DNA of 64,000 nt from Methanoculleus chikugoensis (GTDB lineage: Archaea; Halobacteriota; Methanomicrobia; Methanomicrobiales; Methanoculleaceae): contig NZ_AP019781.1 of assembly GCF_019669965.1 (NCBI RefSeq), positions 1,426,001 through 1,490,000 on the forward strand, in the 5' to 3' direction. A model generated the notes under the pieces. The model saw only the letters and a list, made by a program, of their open reading frames with translations. It made no database searches and had not been told where the DNA came from. A program made the translations under genes and the position numbers. Shown here one piece after another: positions 32,312-41,372 of this stretch; within the stretch, counting starts at the first letter, position 1, and each line of letters starts with the position of its first letter.

Positions 32312-32708
32312 ACCATGAACCCTCAACCCCCGCCACGGTGCGGGAGGCTGCGCTCATCCCAACTCCTCCGTACCCGTATCAATCTGTCGATGCCCCTCTG
32401 GATAGCCGTTCCACGCCCGGCATTCTGCAGTCCGGAGATCGCCTCCCGGGCAAGATGGTTGGCGGGCCTGCGCGTGAAAAACATTCGCAGATTGCAGCGG
32501 GAATAGAAACGATCTTCATACGTACGTATATATCGAAATTCAAGGACACTGTGATCTCCGGGAATTCCGGATATTATGTTCGAAGGTGTATAAAAATGCC
32601 TGAAATCGTCGACTACCTATGTAGAACTATTGAAATCTGATATATTGACTCTACATCATTTTTTGATAATAAATATATTAATATACTAAAATGAGGAAAT
32701 ACTCTCTC
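32312..32708. promoter_or_regulatory. AT-rich regulatory gap before the HAMP protein
   Basis: Several promoter-like elements are packed here: the palindrome ATACGTACGTAT at 32518-32529, GGTGTATAAAAATG near 32584-32597, and ATAAATATATTAATATAC near 32667-32684, the last suiting a leaderless start at 32709. Two earlier TATA-like sites have no attributed gene, so a short RNA or tiny protein (14 codons from 32596) could be expressed. AT content is much higher than in the surroundings. Confidence 0.45.
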
Positions 32709-33137
32709 ATGGCTGATACCTTCTCGCAAGAGATCGGGGTATTCCAGGACGGCCTCACCATCCAGATCCCGATCTTCTACAAACTTATGGCGAGCATGCT
32801 CACCGTTGCGGTCATCCCCATCTTCCTGCTGGGGATCGTTTCGGCGGGGGACACCGGGAGCGTCATCGCCACGCTCGGCCTGCAGAACAGCATCATCATC
32901 ATGACCCTGCTCACGGTCTTCGTGGTCTTTATGTGGAGTTTTTTCCTTTCAAAGAGCATCACGAACCCCATCGAGCAGCTCTCGAAGGCCGCGACCAGTG
33001 CAAGCCAGGGCGATCTCACAAACGTCGAGATCACGGTGACGAGCAACGATGAGATCGGCGAACTCGCAGTCGCGTTCAACCGCCTGATCAACTCCTACAT
33101 GATCCTCGACACCCTTGCCAAGGACGACGCCGAGTAG
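32709..33137 (+). CDS. Membrane protein with a HAMP domain but no output domain
   Basis: A 142-residue protein with two hydrophobic segments (about 24-48 and 58-80) and a HAMP linker (LSKSITNPIEQLSKAATSAS through IGELAVAFNRLINSY). It ends soon after HAMP, with no kinase, methyl-accepting or effector domain, and has no sizeable outside loop. The ATG at 32709 fits a leaderless transcript; another ATG six codons earlier is possible. It lies 62 bases before a roadblock-type protein, suggesting a signalling pair (inferred). Confidence 0.72.
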   Translation: MADTFSQEIGVFQDGLTIQIPIFYKLMASMLTVAVIPIFLLGIVSAGDTGSVIATLGLQNSIIIMTLLTVFVVFMWSFFLSKSITNPIEQLSKAATSASQGDLTNVEITVTSNDEIGELAVAFNRLINSYMILDTLAKDDAE

Positions 33138-33199
33138 GGGAAACGGGCGGTGAGAACGCTTGTTTTCGACAGATTGGATGCGGTCGGGCAGGGTTACGA

Positions 33200-33952
33200 A
33201 TGACGAATAATTTACCGGACGGAACGGTCATCGGGGAGATGCAGGCGCCGCTCCGGTGGATCTTCTCCCACACGACCCGTTTTTCCGGGGTGGTACGGAT
33301 CAGGATGCAGGACGGAGAGGGGTTCATGCTGGTGCGGAAGGGAGAACCTCTCGCCGCACAGTTCATGCACCCGCTGAAGTCCCTGAGCGGGCCGTCGGCG
33401 TTGAAGTACTTCGGCAGCCAGCCGATCCTCGACTTCGGCCTCTACCGGTACGAACCCCAAGAGTTGCAGGTGGCTCTCGCCGTATCGGCAGAGATGCAGG
33501 CCCTCCTGCAGCCCGGCAACGGCTCTCCCGTGACCGGCTATTCCGCGGAGAACGACGGGCAGGAAGATATCGTGGCCGGGACCGCGGAGAACGAAGAGAC
33601 GCCACCCCGCGATGCATCTTCCGGAGAGGAATCCGATCCGTTCGGGGAGCTGCTCCGGCAACCCGGGGTGACCGCCGTTGCCTGTTTTGCCGACGGCCTC
33701 TGCACCTCATCGGTCGGGAAGATCGATGCCGACTATACCGTCGCCGTTGCCGAGGATCTGCTCCGGTGGGTGCTCCGCCTGCAGTCGGCTGTGCCGTCAA
33801 ACGGGGCGTTCGTGCAGATGACACTCTTTTACCGGGGCGGAAACATCGTCATCGCTCCCTGCGGCGATGAATACCTCTGTATCGTTACCCGGCCGGAGGT
33901 GCAGTTCGGCCAGGTACGGCGGATGATCAGGGAGTTACAGGGCGGGGTATGA
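33200..33952 (+). CDS. Roadblock/LC7-like signalling protein
   Basis: A 250-residue soluble protein. Residues 1-100 form a DUF4388-like domain (RWIFSHTTRFSGVVRIRMQD, GEGFMLVRKGEPLAAQFM). A Glu- and Asp-rich linker (about 105-150) follows, and then a roadblock/LC7-like domain (about 155-250: PGVTAVACFADGLCTSSVGK, then FVQMTLFYRGGNIVIAPCGD). Such proteins regulate small GTPases or archaeal motility and polarity, but no GTPase lies nearby. It probably works with the upstream HAMP membrane protein. Confidence 0.7.
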   Translation: MTNNLPDGTVIGEMQAPLRWIFSHTTRFSGVVRIRMQDGEGFMLVRKGEPLAAQFMHPLKSLSGPSALKYFGSQPILDFGLYRYEPQELQVALAVSAEMQALLQPGNGSPVTGYSAENDGQEDIVAGTAENEETPPRDASSGEESDPFGELLRQPGVTAVACFADGLCTSSVGKIDADYTVAVAEDLLRWVLRLQSAVPSNGAFVQMTLFYRGGNIVIAPCGDEYLCIVTRPEVQFGQVRRMIRELQGGV

Positions 33953-34183
33953 CCATATCCCGCATGGAACCCCTGAAAATCCCATCCGGTTCAGTAGGCC
34001 GTCCCACCTGATCCGGCAGTATTTTGCTGTTCAGGCGGCAGAATAACCATTTCATAATGGGCGATCCATTCACCCGCCTCTCATGGGGGAGAGACGGATG
34101 ACGGCAGGGGGAAGCGGGGATACCCCCGCCCGGCAGCGGATGCATGGGGCGCCCGATGACGCGGACGAGCCGGGTGGTTGGCT

Positions 34184-34513
34184 ATGACCGGCAAGAAGCG
34201 ACGGACAAAACGCGGTCTTGCATCGGCAGACGAAGCGACCCGGCAGCGGGTAGCGAGAACCGGCGGAATGGCGCCGCACACCGAACGGGGCCTCCAGGCT
34301 GCGAGCACTGAGACCCGCCGGCGGGTCGCGAGTGCCGGAGGCAGGGCACCGCACGGAGCACGCGGTCTCCAGGCCGCCGACGATGAGACACGGAAGCGTG
34401 TTGCACAGGCCGGCGGAAGATCCCCACATGTGGAGCGGGGCACCGGGGAGGGCCGGAGGAGAGGGGGCCGTAAGGGCAACCGCTCCGGGAGCGGCCGTGA
34501 GGTCTCCCCGTAG
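34184..34513 (+). CDS. KGG-repeat stress-type protein
   Basis: A 109-residue basic protein built from three 25-residue repeats starting RGLASADEATRQRVARTGGM, RGLQAASTETRRRVASAGGR and RGLQAADDETRKRVAQAGGR, each closing with GG.xPH. A fourth, degenerate arginine- and glycine-rich unit ends the protein. The pattern matches the KGG (stress-induced bacterial acidophilic) repeat. Family members are desiccation- or stress-induced with unknown mechanism. It converges with glgP, 22 bases apart. The ATG at 34184 lacks a strong Shine-Dalgarno site. Confidence 0.8.
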   Translation: MTGKKRRTKRGLASADEATRQRVARTGGMAPHTERGLQAASTETRRRVASAGGRAPHGARGLQAADDETRKRVAQAGGRSPHVERGTGEGRRRGGRKGNRSGSGREVSP

Positions 34514-34535
34514 CGACCCCCGGCGTTTCACCTGC

Positions 34536-36782
34536 TCACGGGGAGAAGGGATCGTCCGCTTCCATTTCCCGCACCTGCGGGTTCCAGGCCGGCGATTGCC
34601 GGGGTTTCGCCGTCGCCGGGGTTCGGGCGTATGCCGCCCCCGCAGCCTTCAGGAGCGACGGATAATACCGGGCGACGTACTCCTTTACCATCCTGCGGGA
34701 TGAGAACCGGGGGCCGTTGCTCTTGATCGACTCTTTCATCATCGTTACCCAGCCATGGGGGATACCGTCGATGGAGCGGTCGTAGTAGAGCGGGACGACC
34801 TCGTTCTCCAGGAGGTCGTAGATCGCCGCGGCGTCGACGCCGTCCCTCGCCTCGCAGTCGGCTGCCGTTTCCCCGAACGCCCATCCGTTTCCGCCGTTGT
34901 AGCCTTCGATCCACCACCCGTCCATGATGGAGAGGTTCAGCACCCCGTTGAGCGACGCCTTCATCCCGCTCGTGCCGCTTGCCTCCATCGGGGGCAGGGG
35001 GTTGTTCAGCCAGACGTCGACGCCGTGCACCAGGTACCGGGCCACCTGGTCGTTATAATCCTCGATGAATGCGACCCGCCCTCCAAATGCAGGATCCTGC
35101 GTGTAGCGGTAGATCTGCCGGAGCACTTCCTTGCCCTCGTTATCGGCCGGGTGGGCCTTGCCGGCGAAGATGATCTGGACGGGGCGCCAGGGGTTGTTCA
35201 GGATGCGTTTCAACCGTTCCGGGTCTTCGAAGATGAGGTACGCACGCTTGTAGGTCGAGAACCGCCGGGCAAACCCGATCGTCAGGACGGAGGGGTTGAG
35301 GAACCCGCCTCCCGCTGCCGGGTTCGGCGCCCCGCCGGAGCGCGTCGTCCACCGGAGCCGTTCGCGCTCCCGGAGCCGGTTGATGAGTTTCGCCTTCAGC
35401 CGGAGATGCAGTTCCCAGAGTTCGGCGTCCGGGATCTCGTCGACGAGTTCCCATATCGCCGGGTCGTCGTGCTCCGGGAGCCAGTCGGGAGACGTCGGCC
35501 CGATATGCCGGTCGTAGAGCGCCTTCATCCGGGGGTTCAGCCAGGTCGGCACGTGGACGCCGTTCGTGACGTAGTCGATGGGCGCCGCCGCTTCCTCAGG
35601 CCCGGGCCAGAGGCATCGCCACATATCGGAGGCGACGGCCCCGTTTGCGCGCGAGACGCCGTTATGGTGTTCCGAAGCGCGCAGGGCGAACGCGGTCATG
35701 TTGAACCCCGAGACGGGGCTCTCCGGGTGGACGCCGAGCTGCAGGAACCTCGTCCGGTCGATGCCGAGCGCCGTGTAGTAGGGCGCGAAGTAGCGGTCGA
35801 TGAGATCGACGGAGAAGACGTCGTGGCCTGCAGGGACGGGCGTATGCGTGGTGAAGACGGAGGTCGCCCGCACCTCGCGGAGCGCCTCCTCAAACTCCAT
35901 CCCCCGCTCGACCCGCTCCCGGATCCGTTCGAGCAGCGCGAATGCCGGGTGGCCTTCGTTCAGGTGCACCGCCGCGTACTCGATGCCGAGGGTGTGGAGC
36001 ACCTTTCTCCCGCCGATGCCGAGGACGATCTCCTGCCGGAGCCGCTGCTCCCGGTCGCCGGCATACAGGCGGGACGATATGCCCCGATTCCCAGAATCGT
36101 TGCAGGGGATATCCGTATCCAGAAGGTAAAGCGGGATCCTGCCGACCTGCACCTTCCGGACGGCGACGTAGATGGGCGGGTCGATGTGGGGAACCCTGAC
36201 CACCAGGTCTTCACCGTCGGCATCGAGCACGGGGACGACGGGCGCCGCATCGCGGTCGAAGGGTTCGGTGACGTCCTCCTGCCAGCCGTCGGAGTTGACC
36301 TGCTGGTGCAGGTAGCCCTGTGAGTAGAGGAACCCGACGGCGACCATCGGGAATCCGAGATCGCTTGCCTCCTTCAGGTGGTCTCCGGCGAGGAACCCGA
36401 GCCCCCCTGCGTAGATCGGAAGCGAGTGGTGGAGCCCGTACTCCGCCGAGAAGTAGGCGACGGGAAGCGGGGACCGTTCGCCGTACTCCTCGGAGAACCA
36501 GGTCCCGGCAGCGCTCATGTACTTCCTGAACCGGCGCATGACGATCTCGTAGCGGTGGCAGTAGGCGGGGTCCGCCGCCGCCCGGTTCAGGAACTCGACC
36601 GGGATCTCGCGCAGCATCCTGACCGGGTTGTGGACGCTTGCTTTCCACGCCTGGTTGTTCAGTTGCTTGAAGAGTGTCCGGGCTTCCGCGTTCCAGCTCC
36701 ACCAGAGGTTGTATGCGAGGTCGACGAGTCCGGAGAGCCGCTCCGGGACGTGATCGAACTGATCGTGTATGGAGTATTCCAT
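34536..36782 (-). CDS. glgP: Alpha-glucan (glycogen) phosphorylase
   Basis: A 748-residue GT35-type phosphorylase of the short archaeal/bacterial class. It has YFSAEYGLHHSLPIYAGGLG at the N-terminal domain, HLNEGHPAF, and the PLP-binding lysine in EASGTSGMKASLNGVLNLS near residue 620. It releases glucose-1-phosphate from glycogen. The start ATG 36782 follows AAAGGGG by eight bases. It is separated from the synthesis operon by a 716-base gap containing a repeat, and has its own promoter. Confidence 0.93.
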   Translation of the reverse strand: MEYSIHDQFDHVPERLSGLVDLAYNLWWSWNAEARTLFKQLNNQAWKASVHNPVRMLREIPVEFLNRAAADPAYCHRYEIVMRRFRKYMSAAGTWFSEEYGERSPLPVAYFSAEYGLHHSLPIYAGGLGFLAGDHLKEASDLGFPMVAVGFLYSQGYLHQQVNSDGWQEDVTEPFDRDAAPVVPVLDADGEDLVVRVPHIDPPIYVAVRKVQVGRIPLYLLDTDIPCNDSGNRGISSRLYAGDREQRLRQEIVLGIGGRKVLHTLGIEYAAVHLNEGHPAFALLERIRERVERGMEFEEALREVRATSVFTTHTPVPAGHDVFSVDLIDRYFAPYYTALGIDRTRFLQLGVHPESPVSGFNMTAFALRASEHHNGVSRANGAVASDMWRCLWPGPEEAAAPIDYVTNGVHVPTWLNPRMKALYDRHIGPTSPDWLPEHDDPAIWELVDEIPDAELWELHLRLKAKLINRLRERERLRWTTRSGGAPNPAAGGGFLNPSVLTIGFARRFSTYKRAYLIFEDPERLKRILNNPWRPVQIIFAGKAHPADNEGKEVLRQIYRYTQDPAFGGRVAFIEDYNDQVARYLVHGVDVWLNNPLPPMEASGTSGMKASLNGVLNLSIMDGWWIEGYNGGNGWAFGETAADCEARDGVDAAAIYDLLENEVVPLYYDRSIDGIPHGWVTMMKESIKSNGPRFSSRRMVKEYVARYYPSLLKAAGAAYARTPATAKPRQSPAWNPQVREMEADDPFSP

Positions 36783-36840
36783 GAATTCTGTCCCCTTTTG
36801 GTTGGTGTACTGTCCCTGTTTATTATTATATATGTTTTCA

Positions 36841-36866
36841 TATTTTCTCAAAATGCTGAGAAAATA
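36841..36866. promoter_or_regulatory. Palindromic operator candidate upstream of glgP
   Basis: TATTTTCTCA (36841-36850) and TGAGAAAATA (36857-36866) form a perfect ten-base inverted repeat with a six-base spacer. It lies next to the glgP promoter, whose TATA box (ACATATATAATA on the minus strand) is at about 36823-36835, i.e. just upstream of the BRE. This is a classic location for an activator or repressor site and is likely to regulate glycogen breakdown. Confidence 0.6.
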
Positions 36867-37498
36867 AAAAATAAGTGCTAATATGGTGCTTGTTGAGAGG
36901 CGTCAGGATCTGAGCGGCGGTCCCGGTGAATGGTGCGCCGGGCGTCTGCGGGATGAATGAAGGGGCCGGGGGTGCAAGGGGTTGCTCGGCCACTTCCTGG
37001 TGTGATTCTCCCACGGGGCGGTACGGTGACGATGTAGGGCGGGTTTTAACTCCTCTGTTGGTTGCTTCGCTCTTACCTGTTGCATATGGTGTGCACGGAT
37101 TTCCACTGGATATCGCCACGTGGGGGAAGGGCTGACGGGGAGTGCGATGTTCCGCAGGAACGGAGCTCGAGCACCGTCAGGTGGGGAGGGGGAGCATCCC
37201 CCCTCCCCTGTCTCTACCTCATAAAACTAAACTGTGACCCCCACCCCGCCCGGCCTCCTCACTCACACCTGACGGTGCTTTAACTCCTGTCGTTCCGGCA
37301 GTCGTTCCCCGCCCCAAGGGGGCGGGGGCAGTGCGTGGCGATAAGCGATGGTTCGTTACGCGACTGGCCAGAGGCCGGGAGCATGAGCACCGTGAGGTGT
37401 GCAGCCCCGCAATCCAGCGTCTCAGGCTCTGTCATCGTTTCCTTCTGGTGCATCTGGCGGCGCTCGAAATTTATTTTTCGAACCCCAACGCCCCTCCT
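36867..37498. repeat. GC-rich interspersed repeat, copy at 37.1 kb
   Basis: TATCGCCACG (37111-37120) and CGTGGCGATA (37334-37343) are perfect ten-base inverted ends of a roughly 250-bp repeat. The copy is in the opposite orientation to the one at 26.1 kb and contains CTGTCTCTACC and CCCCACCCCGCCCGGCCTCC as reversed shared blocks. A tail at about 37360-37410 (CTGGCCAGAGGCCGGGAGCA) resembles DNA after the 52.9 kb copy. There is no gene in this gap. Confidence 0.72.
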
Positions 37499-38995
37499 TC
37501 ACCCCCTCCCGTAGATCCCCGTCACCTCGGCAAGCTCCCGCATGCTCTCTTCCCCTATCTGATCCGGCCGGAGCCGCCACTCCCAGTTCGCCTCCGTCGT
37601 GCCCGGCCGGTTCATCCGTGCCTCCTCCCCGAGGCCGAGGATGTCCTGCATCGGGACGATGACGGTATCGGCAGGGGAGAGCATCGCGAGACGGATGAGG
37701 ATCCGGTGCACCTGATCGCCGCTCACCGATCCGCCGATGTAGCGGAAGAGGAGGTTCTTCTGCTCCTCGGAGGTCTCGTGCTCGAACCATCCCCGGACGG
37801 TGTTGTTGTCGTGCGTCCCTGTATAGGCAACATAGCCCTTTGCGAAGTTGTGCGGCGCGTGCGGGTTCTGCGCGACGTCGCCGGAGAAGCCGAAGATCAG
37901 GATCTTCATCCCCGGGAACCCGAAGTAGGCCATCATCTCGTGGACGTCGGGGGTGATGTAGCCGAGGTCTTCGGCGATGATAGGGAGGCACGGCCTGCTC
38001 CGGGCAAGCAGGGTGAAGAGATCCCGGCCGGGTGCATCGACCCAGCGCCCGTTCCGGGCGGTCTCATCGCCGGCAGGCACCTCCCAGTACTGCACGAACC
38101 CCCGGAAGTGGTCGAGGCGCAGCCGGTCGACGAGGGCGAGGGTGCGGTCGATCCGGCTCTCCCACCACGCGAATCCCTGCTCCCGGTGCGCGTCCCAGTT
38201 GTAGACCGGGTTTCCCCAGAGTTGCCCGGTCTCGCTGAATGCATCCGGGGGCACGCCCGATACAGCGGTTGGCTTCTTCTGCTCGTCAAGTTTGAAGAGC
38301 CCCGGGTTCGCCCAGAGATCGACGCTGTCGTAGGTGACGTATATGGGGACATCCCCGATGATCTGGAGGTGGCGTGCGCGGCAATGGACTTTCAGCGCCT
38401 GCCACTGCCGGTCGAAGACGTACTGGAGGAACTTCTCCCGCAAGATCCGGTCGGCAAGTTCGGTGCCGCGTTTTCGGAGCGCTTCCTCGCGTCGGTCCCG
38501 AATTCCGGTCGGCCAGTCGCTCCACGCCTTTCCCGGGAACTCACCCTTGAGGGCAACGAAGATGGCGTAGTCGTTGAGCCATGACGTGTTTCCGGCCGCA
38601 AAATCCTCGTAGCGAAAATCGCAGCCTTGCTGCTTGAACCGCTCGAATGCCTTATCATAGAGACCGTTCTTGTAGTCGAGAACCGCACGGTAGTCGACCC
38701 GGTCTTCGGGAAAGCCGGGCGGGTCTGCTATATCCTCCGGGGCGAGGAGACCGTCCGCGACCATCTGCTCGGGGCTGATGAGCCAGGTGTTCCCGGCGAA
38801 CGCCGAGGTGCCCTGGTAGGGCGAGTTGGCGAACTCCGGGCACGTCGGGTTGAGCGGGAGGATCTGCCAGTAGCGCTGCCCTGCCCCGGCGAGCAGATCC
38901 ACGAACCGGTACGCCGCGGGCCCGAGATCACCGATCCCATATACCGACGGCAGCGACGTTATATGCAGGAGAACCCCGCTGCCCCGCCTGTTCAT
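37499..38995 (-). CDS. malQ: 4-alpha-glucanotransferase (MalQ, GH77)
   Basis: A 498-residue amylomaltase/disproportionating enzyme. RRGSGVLLHITSLPSVYGIG at the N-terminus, the DxxR-type nucleophile region RLDHFRGF (around residue 291-298), the acid/base IAEDLGYITPDV, and YTGTHDNNTVRGWF are visible. It rearranges alpha-1,4-glucans and links glycogen to maltodextrin turnover. Thirteen bases separate it from the GH57/DUF3536 gene upstream; it is the last gene of the glycogen operon. Confidence 0.93.
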   Translation of the reverse strand: MNRRGSGVLLHITSLPSVYGIGDLGPAAYRFVDLLAGAGQRYWQILPLNPTCPEFANSPYQGTSAFAGNTWLISPEQMVADGLLAPEDIADPPGFPEDRVDYRAVLDYKNGLYDKAFERFKQQGCDFRYEDFAAGNTSWLNDYAIFVALKGEFPGKAWSDWPTGIRDRREEALRKRGTELADRILREKFLQYVFDRQWQALKVHCRARHLQIIGDVPIYVTYDSVDLWANPGLFKLDEQKKPTAVSGVPPDAFSETGQLWGNPVYNWDAHREQGFAWWESRIDRTLALVDRLRLDHFRGFVQYWEVPAGDETARNGRWVDAPGRDLFTLLARSRPCLPIIAEDLGYITPDVHEMMAYFGFPGMKILIFGFSGDVAQNPHAPHNFAKGYVAYTGTHDNNTVRGWFEHETSEEQKNLLFRYIGGSVSGDQVHRILIRLAMLSPADTVIVPMQDILGLGEEARMNRPGTTEANWEWRLRPDQIGEESMRELAEVTGIYGRG

Positions 38996-39008
38996 ACCCG
39001 ATCCGCCC

Positions 39009-41369
39009 TCACGTCACCCGCACGCCGAGGCATGCCGCCGCTCTCCTGAAGGCCTCCGCCCATCGTCCTGCACCCCCGTCACCCCCGCCGGCGCGCTCCC
39101 GCATCTCCGCATAGTGCCCGCGCATCCCGACGCAGATCTTCTGGCTCTCCCATAGACTGAGGGATAATGGAAATACCTTTGCACACCCGGCGATACGGGA
39201 GATCGCTTCGAGCGGGGCCGGATCATCCGGCCGGGCCGCCGCTTCCCGGAGAGCACGCGCGATCCGCCTGCTCGCCGCCGCCCCGAGGGCCGCGAGATCG
39301 GGCTCGGTGATAGCCTCCCGCACCTCCTCCACGAGCGCGAAGAATCGCCCGAGGTCGAGGCATCCCTCTCCGATCATCGCGAGCAGCCGCTCGATGCGGG
39401 CATGCGCCAGAAGACGGGCGGCGGCTCCCGGTATGGGGATCCCGAGGTCGTCGAGCACCCCGATCGTCGCCGCCGAATCACGATAGACCCGAGAGACCGC
39501 TTCTCCGATACCGGGCGCGATCTCGCGGGCGATCGTCCACCGCTCCTCTTCGGAGAGGTCGGGCGCGGTGTAGGCCCGGGAGAAGGTTCTGGATATCGTT
39601 CCAGCCGGATCGGTGCTCTCCCACGCCGTCCTGAGCGCCTCATCGCCCCCGGGTTCGCGCACGCCGATGACAACCCGGTCGAGCCCGCCGAAGAACGCGG
39701 CCGCATCGAAGAACGCCTCTTCCCCCGTCGCCCGTGACCGCACCCGGACGGTCCCGAGGATACGACGATCTCCGGCGGCCGGGCGGTACGGCCAGTCTCC
39801 ATGAACGGCGTACATCCCCGACGCAGCCGCAGGGTGCTCGAGGCCGAAGAGCGCGTAGAGAGCGGCCCCGACTGCGATCCGGGGAAGATCGACCGCTGCC
39901 GGCCGGACAAGGGCATCGTAGACCTCCGCGCTGGTCGCGTACCCTGGATCGTTCACCGGAGCACGGCGGAGGATCTCGACGAACGCAGCCTCGATGTCGA
40001 AGTCGAGAACCTGCCGGGCAAGATCCATCGCCCGTTTCGCGTGCCGCATCACCTGGACGCTCCCCGGCTCTGTGATGTCGTCGAAGAACCAGCCGCAACT
40101 TGTCTGCATCAGCATCGCCTGCCGCTCAATTTCAAGGAGGAAGAGCACCCGCCGCCGGTCATCGGGAGAGAGGCCGCCGGGCGCGTGCCGGGAGAAGAAC
40201 GCCGCCACGCTCTCATCCGACCACCGGTCGAGGACGAGATCGACGGCATCGCCGCGGACACCGGCCGCGAGCGCCTCCTCCGTCCGGGGAGCAAGAGCGT
40301 CCCTGACCATGGCGATCGCCTCCCGGAGCGGGCACCGCCACGCCTGCGACCAACCGGGATGCGTCCCGCTATGGCACCCGCACGCCCCCTGCCACCGCTC
40401 GACACCGTGGGCGCAGCTCCACGACGTCCCCTCGCGGATGAGCGCCTCGTGCGTGGGCGGGTGGGCCTCGAGGTACTCGCCGTAGACCGTGAGGCGGACG
40501 TCGCGGTGCGCCTCGATGACACGAAGGCAGCGGGCGAGCGCCATCTCCCCGAACGTGCGGTGATGGCCGTAGGTCTCGGCATCGGTTGCGATATGCACGA
40601 GTTCAGGGCGGTCCTGTTCCCGGGAGAACGCGCCCAGCAATCTCCCGGCAAACCGTCCCCCGTCGGAGAGCAGGTCGCCGAACGCGACGTCCCGAGCGAT
40701 TGCCCCGTTGTAGAAGAAGATCGCGATGCTCTGCCCGGAGGGGAGGCGGCAGAGATAGGGCATCCTCGTCTCGACCCCTCCGCCGGAGACGTCCGTCCAG
40801 CCTTCTTCCCCGATCGCCCGCACACCTGCGGCCTGGTGGGGGGCGAGAATGGTGAACCGGATCCCTGCTGCCGCCAGCAGATCCAGGGACTCGATATCGA
40901 CCGCAGTCTCCGGAAGCCACATCCCTTCGGGCTTCCGGCCGAACCGTGCCGTGAAATCGCGCACACCCCAGGCGACCTGGATCTGTTTATCCCGCCGGGT
41001 CGCAAGCGGCATGATGGCGTGGTTGTAGCAGCAGGCGATCGCGGACCCGTGGCCGCCGTAGCGTTCCCGGCTCTCGCGGTCGGCGACGAGGATCGCACCG
41101 TAGACCTCCGGGTGGTGCCGCTCGAGCCAGGCAAAAAGCGTCGGTGCGGCCGTGAAACTGATCCGTGCGTAGTTGTTCACGAGTTCCTCGATCAACCCGT
41201 CGGCGTCGAGGATGCGTGCGGCGGTGTTCGGGGCGTAGCACTCTGCGGTCACCCGCTCGTTCCAGTCGTGGTACGGCGCGGCGGAACGCTGCACTTCGAC
41301 CTCTCCGAGCCAGGGGTTCTCACGCGCGGGCTGGTAGCAGTGACCGTGGATGCAGACGGCACGCATCAA
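39009..41369 (-). CDS. GH57-family glycoside hydrolase with DUF3536
   Basis: A 786-residue protein. The N-terminal GH57-like barrel shows VCIHGHCYQPARENPWLG with the metal-site HxH and Gln, YNHAIMPLA, and MWLPETAVD holding the typical GH57 Glu/Asp. The large C-terminal half is DUF3536, helical, of unknown role (DEREL-type stretches and SLWESQKICV). It probably acts on alpha-glucans, but no activity is proven for this subfamily. It sits three bases after branching-enzyme gene glgB. ATG 41369 or the next codon is the start. Confidence 0.85.
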   Translation of the reverse strand: MMRAVCIHGHCYQPARENPWLGEVEVQRSAAPYHDWNERVTAECYAPNTAARILDADGLIEELVNNYARISFTAAPTLFAWLERHHPEVYGAILVADRESRERYGGHGSAIACCYNHAIMPLATRRDKQIQVAWGVRDFTARFGRKPEGMWLPETAVDIESLDLLAAAGIRFTILAPHQAAGVRAIGEEGWTDVSGGGVETRMPYLCRLPSGQSIAIFFYNGAIARDVAFGDLLSDGGRFAGRLLGAFSREQDRPELVHIATDAETYGHHRTFGEMALARCLRVIEAHRDVRLTVYGEYLEAHPPTHEALIREGTSWSCAHGVERWQGACGCHSGTHPGWSQAWRCPLREAIAMVRDALAPRTEEALAAGVRGDAVDLVLDRWSDESVAAFFSRHAPGGLSPDDRRRVLFLLEIERQAMLMQTSCGWFFDDITEPGSVQVMRHAKRAMDLARQVLDFDIEAAFVEILRRAPVNDPGYATSAEVYDALVRPAAVDLPRIAVGAALYALFGLEHPAAASGMYAVHGDWPYRPAAGDRRILGTVRVRSRATGEEAFFDAAAFFGGLDRVVIGVREPGGDEALRTAWESTDPAGTISRTFSRAYTAPDLSEEERWTIAREIAPGIGEAVSRVYRDSAATIGVLDDLGIPIPGAAARLLAHARIERLLAMIGEGCLDLGRFFALVEEVREAITEPDLAALGAAASRRIARALREAAARPDDPAPLEAISRIAGCAKVFPLSLSLWESQKICVGMRGHYAEMRERAGGGDGGAGRWAEAFRRAAACLGVRVT

Positions 41370-41372
41370 TCG

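Noticed and set aside
34755-36323. A 522-codon plus-strand frame
   Set aside because: Antisense shadow of glgP.
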